NCBI GenBank assembly: GCA_902803695.1 | Contig: CADCQX010000312.1 | Location: 1 to 11,990, forward strand | Length of the DNA: 11,990 bases | Reading direction: 5' to 3' | From: Oscillospiraceae bacterium | Lineage (GTDB): Bacteria > Bacillota > Clostridia > Saccharofermentanales > Saccharofermentanaceae | Shown: positions 6,148 through 11,990 of the stretch, one piece after another | Position numbering within the stretch: the stretch's first letter is position 1 | Layout of the letters: each line of letters opens with the position of its first letter | Translations under genes and position numbers: made by a program | Notes under the pieces: generated by a model | Told to the model about the DNA's origin: nothing | Databases searched by the model: none | The model's input: the letters and a program-made list of their open reading frames with translations, nothing else

Positions 6148-7745
6148 ACGAGCGCATTAGCACATTTGATACCGTCAATGGCAGATGAAGTTATGCCTCC
6201 TGCATAACCTGCACCTTCACCGCACGGATAAAGACCAACAACATTTGTGCTCATAAAAGATTCCTTATCGCGAAGGATCCTGACAGGCGAAGAACTTCTT
6301 GCCTCAACGGCTGTAAGGACAGCGTCATCATCATCAAAACCCTTGATCCTTCTTCCCATCTTAATGATGCCGTCCTTAAGAGAATCAGATATGACCTTCG
6401 GGAACAAAGCATTAAGATCAACCGGAGCGACAGAAGGCTTATAACTTGGCTTAATACGTCCGAATCCCGTTGGAACTTCATTATTGAAAAAAGCCTTAAA
6501 TGTAGTAGCCGGAGCACTGTCATTATTTCCCGCTATCTCATAAGCCTTTCTCTCGAGCATCTCCTGGAACTCAACGCCTGCCAAAACGCCGTCACCGTAA
6601 ATCTCACTATCTACAGGAACGAGCAAAGCCGAATTAGAGTTTTCCATATCACGGGCATAATAACTCATTCCGTTAGTACATATAGAATTCGATGATGATG
6701 CACCGGCGACAACTTCACCACCCGGACACATACAGAATGTATAGAGCTTACGTCCAGTAACCGTATCAACAGCGAGCTTATATGAAGCGGATGAGATATC
6801 ATGATAATTCGCGGTATCAAAACCGTACTGAGCCATGTCGATATCCTTACGCAGGTGCTCTATACGGGCACCAACCGAAAACGGCTTGCTCTCCATCTTA
6901 ACACCTATCTTATCAAGCATCCTGAACGTATCCCTGCTGCTATGGCCGATTGCAAAGATCACATCATCAGCTTCATAGTCGTAATTGTCCTGACCCCAAT
7001 CATAATTAAAGCCGGTCAATTTACCCTTCTCAATCTTCAGATCACCAACTTTGGCATCAAACAGGATCTCGCCACCCAAAGATTCGATCTCTTTTCGGAT
7101 ATTCACAACAACTTTACGAAGATTATCAGTTCCGATATGAGGATGTGAATCATAGGAAATATCCGAAGGAGCACCGAATTCAACAAAAGTATCAAATATA
7201 AACTGCTTAAATGAATCAGAGATCCCGGTATGAAGCTTACCGTCAGAGAAAGTACCTGCTCCGCCCTCACCAAACTGAACATTATTGTTCGGATCCAGAC
7301 TGGCTTTTCCGGATTTATAATTCTCAACGCGTTCCACACGTTGCTCCATGATCCGGCCGCGATCGAATATGACCGGTCTTAATCCATATCTGGCAAGTAC
7401 CAGACCTGCAAACATGCCAGCCGGTCCAAACCCAACTATAACAGGCCTTTTAGGCATATTAATCTTTGAATCCTTATGGATAAAAACGGAATCGACAAGT
7501 TCCTTATCACGTTTCATAAATTCAGTTTCCGGAAGGACTTCTATCTTATAATTGATGACAGTATTAGGCTTATGACGGGCATCTACAGACTTTTTGACTA
7601 TCCTTACGGACAACTTGCCGGACTCTACATCCTTAATAGCATCACGCATCTTGGCATTGCCGGTCTTAAGTTTATACTTAACAGCTTCGTTCTCGTTTAC
7701 GAAGTGATTTAATTCGTCAGGAGCAAACTTGAATTCAAATATCAT
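6132..7745 (-). CDS. NAD(P)/FAD-dependent oxidoreductase (COG2509-type)
   Basis: A 537-residue soluble flavoprotein of a conserved but functionally undefined bacterial dehydrogenase family. An N-terminal domain of about 95 residues carries the family signature RIVKKSVDARHKP (48-60). The FAD-binding Rossmann motif GFGPAGMFAG is at 105-114, followed by NNNVQFGEGGAGTFSDGKL (153-171), a family hallmark. The second FAD-contacting segment CGEGAGYAGGITSSAIDG is near the C-terminus (508-525). Length and motif order are normal, so the gene looks intact. Its ATG overlaps the stop of the BaiN-type gene (ATGA), with GGAG six bases upstream, indicating coupled translation. The redox substrate is unknown; ring reduction or quinone-type substrates have been guessed for relatives, but nothing here decides it. 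Confidence 0.9.
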   Translation of the reverse strand: MIFEFKFAPDELNHFVNENEAVKYKLKTGNAKMRDAIKDVESGKLSVRIVKKSVDARHKPNTVINYKIEVLPETEFMKRDKELVDSVFIHKDSKINMPKRPVIVGFGPAGMFAGLVLARYGLRPVIFDRGRIMEQRVERVENYKSGKASLDPNNNVQFGEGGAGTFSDGKLHTGISDSFKQFIFDTFVEFGAPSDISYDSHPHIGTDNLRKVVVNIRKEIESLGGEILFDAKVGDLKIEKGKLTGFNYDWGQDNYDYEADDVIFAIGHSSRDTFRMLDKIGVKMESKPFSVGARIEHLRKDIDMAQYGFDTANYHDISSASYKLAVDTVTGRKLYTFCMCPGGEVVAGASSSNSICTNGMSYYARDMENSNSALLVPVDSEIYGDGVLAGVEFQEMLERKAYEIAGNNDSAPATTFKAFFNNEVPTGFGRIKPSYKPSVAPVDLNALFPKVISDSLKDGIIKMGRRIKGFDDDDAVLTAVEARSSSPVRILRDKESFMSTNVVGLYPCGEGAGYAGGITSSAIDGIKCANALVSKYI

Positions 7746-8923
7746 ACTATACTCCTGCTTATCTGATCAGCAACAATAACCGAAGAACTCCAAGCCCACT
7801 GAAGATTATAACCTCCGCACGGGCCGTCAACATTAACAACTTCCCCGCACACGTAAAGTCCCTTAATTAGCTTGTTTTGGAGGTTTTCATCAAGCGAGGA
7901 GAGTTTAAGTCCGCCTCTGGTAACCTGGGCATTATCAAGTCCGTTAGTACCTGAGATATTTATACCAAACTCATGAAGCTCACTTATGAATCTATCGATC
8001 TCATTATTTGAAACCAGTTTTTTAACTCCAATCCTTTTGAGGACAATATCAGTTAAAACGCCCGGCAACACGCCTGCCAGAGCATCTCTGGTATCTCTTT
8101 CAGGGAAGTTTTCGATACAGCTTCTGATGATATCCTCGTCCTTATCAAGAAAATCGACAACGATAGTATTCTTACCTGATTCCAGATATCTAGATAACTG
8201 CATAGTGCAGATTCCGGAAATGCCGTAATCCGTAAACAGCAACTCTCCTGTCTCGCAGGCTTTCTCATCGCCATTACAAACAAGTCTGATCGTACAACTG
8301 AATCGATATCCTGTTAAAGCCTTCAGATCTCTGTCAGATGTCTTGAGTTGAACAAGCGAAGGAGAGAGCGGAACAAAACAATCCTGTGGCACAAGAGATG
8401 CCAGAAGTTTATAACCTGAACCGTCACTTCCTGTATTAACATAGCTTCTTCCGCCTGTAGCAATAACGATATTGGAAGATCTGTATTCCCTGTCAGCCTC
8501 AACAACAAAGTAGTCATCTTCTTTTCTGATCGAGGTCACTTTCGAATCAAAAACAAAGCATTCCAGAGGGATATAAAGCCTCAGAACATCAATAACAGCA
8601 GAGCTTTTCAGTTCACGCGGATAAACAAGCTCATCCTTATTAACAGTCTTAAGCCCAAGTGTTTTCTCGAAAAAGTTTATGGTATCAATAACTGTAAAAC
8701 GAGAGATAACAGAATCAAGAAGTTTATGATCATCGGTATAGTACAGATCTTTTTCAAGTTCCAAGTTAGTCAGATTGCATCGGCCGTTACCGGTAACGGC
8801 AAGTTTCTTACCAGGTTTGGAATTGGAATCGAGAACAACGAAGTTTTTAACGCCATTACTTACAAGCCTGGCGGCACACATAAGGCCTGCACTTCCTGCC
8901 CCGATGATTACTGCATCGTACAT
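7742..8923 (-). CDS. BaiN/YhiN-type NAD(P)/FAD-dependent oxidoreductase (HI0933-like)
   Basis: A full-length (393-residue) flavoprotein of the HI0933/YhiN family. It has the FAD Rossmann motif GAGSAG (8-13), the family signature GKKLAVTGNGRCNLTN (38-53), the ATGG strand after the insertion domain, TRGG (335-338), and the closing segment CGEVVNVDGPCGGYNLQWAW (359-378). One clostridial member, BaiN, has been assigned a bile-acid double-bond reductase activity, but the family is widespread in bacteria that never meet bile acids, so that function should not be carried over. The ATG directly follows the CYTH gene's TAA, with AGAGGA inside the last CYTH codons as ribosome binding site. It is coupled downstream to a second flavoprotein. 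Family certain; substrate unknown. Confidence 0.92.
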   Translation of the reverse strand: MYDAVIIGAGSAGLMCAARLVSNGVKNFVVLDSNSKPGKKLAVTGNGRCNLTNLELEKDLYYTDDHKLLDSVISRFTVIDTINFFEKTLGLKTVNKDELVYPRELKSSAVIDVLRLYIPLECFVFDSKVTSIRKEDDYFVVEADREYRSSNIVIATGGRSYVNTGSDGSGYKLLASLVPQDCFVPLSPSLVQLKTSDRDLKALTGYRFSCTIRLVCNGDEKACETGELLFTDYGISGICTMQLSRYLESGKNTIVVDFLDKDEDIIRSCIENFPERDTRDALAGVLPGVLTDIVLKRIGVKKLVSNNEIDRFISELHEFGINISGTNGLDNAQVTRGGLKLSSLDENLQNKLIKGLYVCGEVVNVDGPCGGYNLQWAWSSSVIVADQISRSIV

Positions 8924-9583
8924 TTATTCCTCTTCTAAAAGCTTAAGGCAACGCTTAAATTTGCTGTCATTAGAAAACTCTGCATTTGTCTTACTTACAA
9001 TGTAATTAGCCATATCCATGAGATCAACTACATCACCGGAAATAAGCTCCAATTCAAGCTCACAGATCGGTTCACTCTTGTCGCCTGCAGAAAGCTTACC
9101 TACATCAAAACAAGCTTCCATCAAGCTGTCACCGTATCCGAGCGTATAAACTGTCCTGTAAAACTTAGTCTTGCACAAAGGTTCAAGATCATCTTCAGAA
9201 ATACCTTCTAGAGCTTCCATAAGGATATCGGAAGGGTCCTCACTTCTTGAGATTCCGTCCAGAAATTCCTCCTTGGAAAAAGACTTGGAGAATGTCTTAA
9301 CATTCCACTCATAACGCTGATGAAGTCCGTTATCGACCTTACCGCCAAGCTTGATGGTATGCTCATAAGTTTCCTCTTCTTCATCGGAATCAGAGATATT
9401 ACGAACCCTGATCGATCCACCTCTGGAGATCATTCTTTTGTCAGGGGTATCGTAATAAGTACTCGAGAGCTTAACTGCTTCCTGTTTCTCATGTTCCATG
9501 CAGATATTATAGAACCAGTCAGCATCAAGTATTCCAAACAGTTCTTCTTCGTTTTTAAATGCTAATTTACATTCAGTTTCCAT
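8924..9583 (-). CDS. CYTH domain protein (triphosphatase-like)
   Basis: A 219-residue single CYTH domain. The tunnel-fold enzymes of this family bind triphosphate compounds with metal ions and hydrolyse inorganic triphosphate or thiamine triphosphate, or act as adenylate cyclases. Visible signature residues, in order, are ExExK (Glu2, Glu4, Lys6), YYDTPD (43-48), RVR (59-61), TIK (76-78), RYE (90-92), an Arg in FYRTVY (143), Asp160, the acidic strand ELELEL (175-180) and SKFKR (207-211). All charged positions expected for metal and phosphate binding appear present, so it is probably active. There is no CHAD domain. It lies 8 bases after the DUF5711-like gene, with AAGGA as ribosome binding site beginning in that gene's stop codon. 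Inorganic triphosphatase is the best guess, not proven. Confidence 0.88.
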   Translation of the reverse strand: METECKLAFKNEEELFGILDADWFYNICMEHEKQEAVKLSSTYYDTPDKRMISRGGSIRVRNISDSDEEEETYEHTIKLGGKVDNGLHQRYEWNVKTFSKSFSKEEFLDGISRSEDPSDILMEALEGISEDDLEPLCKTKFYRTVYTLGYGDSLMEACFDVGKLSAGDKSEPICELELELISGDVVDLMDMANYIVSKTNAEFSNDSKFKRCLKLLEEE

Positions 9584-9591
9584 AGTTTTCC

Positions 9592-10728
9592 TTAGTAAGT
9601 GTATGTATGAACTCCACTGGTTGATACAACTGTGATCTTGTCATTACCGACAAAACCTACTCTCAAAATATCCTCATCAACAGAAATGTCAGAAATGACA
9701 TCTCCATTGCTGCCAAACACAAATACTCTTCTGTCAACGCTGATAACGCATTTATCCTTAACAACATTGAATGCATTAACAGTGGTTCCTAATAGAGAAT
9801 CGTAAACAATATTATTTTTACTGTCAATAACAGCCAGTTTGTTAACCTGACCTACGCCGTCAGAATAGATGATAAAGAGATTATCATCAACTCCGAAAAC
9901 GTAATTGATGGATGCATATGAAACATTAAGTGCCGAGAATGAATCTCCGACAACCGTATAAGCACTGTCACTTCCGAAGATCAGGAATCTGTCTCCGCAA
10001 TAAACAATAGATGACAATATATCATTCTTATCGGTTGAGAATACGGCATAGTCGGCTGCAACATATTTATTGTTCTCTTTGCTGATGGAAAGAAGTTTAA
10101 CGAAAGGCTCCAAGACAGCTCCGTTTGTGTTAAGCGTGGTGATCGCAAGGATCGTGGAATCATCATTAAACTTAACGGATACAGGATAACCTGAGTCCCT
10201 TGATATCCATTTATTGGAAACATAGTCACCTTCAGGAGTTGCTATAAGGATCTGTCCATAAGCATCTTCACTGTCAAGGATAACGGAAGCAAATCCATCC
10301 TTGGATACCGTAGCACCCTTTACCTTGTCAGTAGTAGACTTGGCATAAATCTGATGCTCTATGTCATACATCGAAAATGCATATCCGTCGAGATCACCTA
10401 CCAAAACCCTGTCTCCGTTAAAGACACAGAAAGGATTGGTATAACTTACTGAATAACTGTATGCTTCATTTCCTGACAAAGTAAGATAAGCAACTCGGTC
10501 ATTCGTTACCTTTAAGACTCCGTCACCAAACGGATAGAACTTCTGTGCCTCAGCAAATTCACAGGAAAAGCCGGACTGGGCAGAAAGCCTTACCGAACTG
10601 TCTGCACCTTCAAGAGACGACTGCTTTTTCGAAATAAAGTAAAGTAAGACACTACCTGCGATGATGATAAGCAAAAATATGATCATCGCAACAAAAAGCT
10701 TATTCTTTATTGATTTCCCTTCGTCCAT
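9592..10728 (-). CDS. DUF5711-like membrane-anchored beta-propeller protein
   Basis: About 378 residues with a basic N-terminus and one strong hydrophobic helix (about 11-32), followed by KK and a long beta-rich region. No cleavage site is evident, so it is probably an uncleaved anchor with the bulk outside the membrane. The outer part is a run of short strands separated by polar turns (for example DRVLVGDLDGYAFSMYD, DRFLIFGSDSAYTVV, DRRVFVFGSNGDVISD), the pattern of a seven-ish-bladed propeller of WD40/PQQ type. It resembles clostridial DUF5711 proteins, whose function is unknown. I prefer ATG 10728 to ATG 10734 because GGGGA touches the first ATG but is well spaced for the second. It follows the DUF4340 gene by two bases, so both products likely act together at the cell surface. 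Confidence 0.72.
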   Translation of the reverse strand: MDEGKSIKNKLFVAMIIFLLIIIAGSVLLYFISKKQSSLEGADSSVRLSAQSGFSCEFAEAQKFYPFGDGVLKVTNDRVAYLTLSGNEAYSYSVSYTNPFCVFNGDRVLVGDLDGYAFSMYDIEHQIYAKSTTDKVKGATVSKDGFASVILDSEDAYGQILIATPEGDYVSNKWISRDSGYPVSVKFNDDSTILAITTLNTNGAVLEPFVKLLSISKENNKYVAADYAVFSTDKNDILSSIVYCGDRFLIFGSDSAYTVVGDSFSALNVSYASINYVFGVDDNLFIIYSDGVGQVNKLAVIDSKNNIVYDSLLGTTVNAFNVVKDKCVISVDRRVFVFGSNGDVISDISVDEDILRVGFVGNDKITVVSTSGVHTYTY

Positions 10729-10730
10729 TC

Positions 10731-11990
10731 TCATTCCCCGGCAGGTATATCATATATTCCATTTAGGTTATCATTAATTGCCGTAGTAAGCAAATTATAA
10801 GCACCGATGATACCGTATGAATATGTATCAGTACCGCCATCCTTGAACAACTCATTAGAATATACGAAGAAACCAGTATATTGATCATCAACCATTAGGT
10901 AATAAGATGACTCGTCTCTTTGAATGAATGTCAATGTTTTATTCGTATAGTCCTTAAAGAACACCTTAACTGTCATTACAGGTGTACCCGAAGGAACTGC
11001 ATCAACATCAACATCACCGATCTTGATCAAAGCAAGTGTCTCAAAAAGGATAGCAGCATAACATCTTCCGGAAGAACTGAAGACCTTAGCATCACGTCCG
11101 TCAAGAAGTACTTCAGCATCATCAGAAGAAATGGAATTCTCAGCATCGATCTTTAAGACAAATTCCAAATCATCGTATTTAACATCAATTTCTTTAACTT
11201 CAGTTACACTGGTGGAGAACACATACTTACCAATAAGGTCTTTCAAAGGATACGACAGATTCTCAACCTGCTTAGAGCTCAACATAAAGCAATCATCACA
11301 GATCGAACCATAACCGTAGTATACTTCATCCTTCATTTCAGAAAGATAGATATCCTTTGTAGAACCATTCTTCATGACAAATGACAGATGATAGCTAGGA
11401 TCATCAAGTCCGACTTCTTTTTTACCTTCATCATTCAGCTCAGCAAAAGACGCTATCTCAAGGTCCTTGAGACCTGTAAGAAGAAGATTAAGATTATCAC
11501 CGGAATCAATGATAAATGGCTCAGTAATACTAAATGAATAACCTGCATCCGTTTTCTCAGGAACGATCGTTATAGGAAATGAATCCATTTTTCTGTCCAA
11601 AACGATCTTTTCAACATCGGCATAATCAAGATCGATCTTAAGTGATTCGTAAAAATCAATAAGATTATAATCACATACTGTCTTTTTCATATTGGAGATC
11701 AAATAGACACCATCCATATTATCGACAGTTACATAACAGTTCTTTCCATCAATAGCATCATCACCCAATGTCAGAGTTCTGGTACTACCGTCATTAGCAC
11801 ATATATTGATCTTATATGAGTAATTGTCAGCAAGGCCATAATCTTCCAATTTAGGAGAGTCTGCATCTACCTTTGTATTGGCATTATAGTCAAGAACAAT
11901 AGTTAAAAAACGGTTTATAGAATCATCGGAGAAGGTCATTGATGGATCAGCACCTTCAAAAGACCACTTCTCGCCTTCTTTATTCAAAAC
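10731..11990 (-). CDS. DUF4340 domain-containing protein, C-terminal part (5' end outside window)
   Basis: The frame is open to the right edge (first whole codon at 11990-11988, with no credible start inside the window), so about 419 residues of a longer protein are seen. The sequence has the DUF4340 pattern: a W..E...(F/M) start, a small helical segment (INRFLTIVLDYNA), then YGLADNYSYKI, a dGSTRTLTLG hairpin and GVYLIS. That block recurs, in diverged form, three times at about 140-residue spacing. DUF4340 proteins are usually anchored by an N-terminal helix and encoded next to GldG-type and ABC-2 transporter genes; here that neighbourhood would be beyond the right edge. No enzyme motif is visible. 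The stop (TGA) is followed two bases later by the DUF5711-like start. Confidence 0.8.
   Translation of the reverse strand, partial: VLNKEGEKWSFEGADPSMTFSDDSINRFLTIVLDYNANTKVDADSPKLEDYGLADNYSYKINICANDGSTRTLTLGDDAIDGKNCYVTVDNMDGVYLISNMKKTVCDYNLIDFYESLKIDLDYADVEKIVLDRKMDSFPITIVPEKTDAGYSFSITEPFIIDSGDNLNLLLTGLKDLEIASFAELNDEGKKEVGLDDPSYHLSFVMKNGSTKDIYLSEMKDEVYYGYGSICDDCFMLSSKQVENLSYPLKDLIGKYVFSTSVTEVKEIDVKYDDLEFVLKIDAENSISSDDAEVLLDGRDAKVFSSSGRCYAAILFETLALIKIGDVDVDAVPSGTPVMTVKVFFKDYTNKTLTFIQRDESSYYLMVDDQYTGFFVYSNELFKDGGTDTYSYGIIGAYNLLTTAINDNLNGIYDIPAGE
10845..11813 (-). repeat. Three diverged DUF4340 beta modules (protein-level repeat)
   Basis: Similar segments of about 41 residues lie at 11813-11688, 11387-11265 and 10967-10845. 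Each has a hydrophobic strand, a polar turn with (G/N)(S/K)T, a second strand (TLTLG, DIYLS, TLTFI), an aromatic strand (CYV, YYGY, YYLM) and a closing (V/C/F)(Y/F)(L/M/V).S strand. The spacing is 142 and 140 residues. The third copy is the most diverged. Confidence 0.55.

Noticed and set aside
7742..8923. Annotating the flavoprotein as a bile-acid enzyme (BaiN)
   Set aside because: Only the broad family is shown by sequence, and no other bile-acid gene is present in the window.
11985..11987. TTG at the right edge as the DUF4340 start
   Set aside because: The frame is open to the window end, no ribosome binding site can be seen, and the first residues are already mid-domain, so the gene is simply cut.

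Overview
The window looks like a chromosomal stretch from an anaerobic Gram-positive of the class Clostridia, perhaps a gut or rumen member of the Oscillospiraceae or a relative. This is inferred from its moderate, A+T-leaning composition, purine-rich ribosome binding sites, and gene families: DUF4214 and DUF4340/DUF5711-type proteins, the ACT (UPF0237) plus UPF0210 pair, a clostridial-type MATE pump and a spore-photoproduct-lyase-like radical SAM protein. No rRNA, tRNA, insertion sequence, phage gene or CRISPR array was seen. Genes fill nearly all of the window, and no gene-free gap exceeds 100 bases.

Layout. The left edge (+ strand) holds the 3' end of a DUF4214-repeat protein closed by a strong intrinsic terminator, then a MATE efflux transporter with no clear Shine-Dalgarno sequence. 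From 1955 to the right edge every gene is on the - strand. In the direction of transcription (right to left) these are: a DUF4340 protein (cut by the right edge), a membrane-anchored DUF5711-like beta-propeller, a CYTH triphosphatase-like protein, a BaiN/YhiN-type flavoprotein and a second FAD-dependent oxidoreductase. After a 62-base gap carrying a promoter-like sequence come an ACT-domain protein, a UPF0210 (PFL-like) protein, a two-domain nucleosidase/radical-SAM fusion and a short-chain dehydrogenase. Every - strand junction outside that gap is overlapping or at most 8 bases apart, so this reads as two tightly coupled operons, or one operon with an internal promoter.

How the genes may work together. 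DUF4340 and DUF5711 look like extracytoplasmic or membrane-associated proteins, and DUF4340 genes often follow GldG-type ABC transporter genes, which would lie beyond the right edge. The CYTH protein and the two flavoproteins are soluble enzymes of undefined substrate. ACT and UPF0210 are a known conserved pair, probably a small-molecule-sensing subunit and a PFL-fold partner.

The most interesting gene is the 600-residue protein at 2620..4422. It joins an MTA/SAH-nucleosidase-like domain to a spore-photoproduct-lyase-like radical SAM domain. Two positions that matter for the lyase's hydrogen-transfer path appear changed, and its stop codon overlaps the start of the SDR gene (TAATG). It may be a radical SAM enzyme with a built-in nucleosidase that removes 5'-deoxyadenosine and with an SDR redox partner; this is inference.
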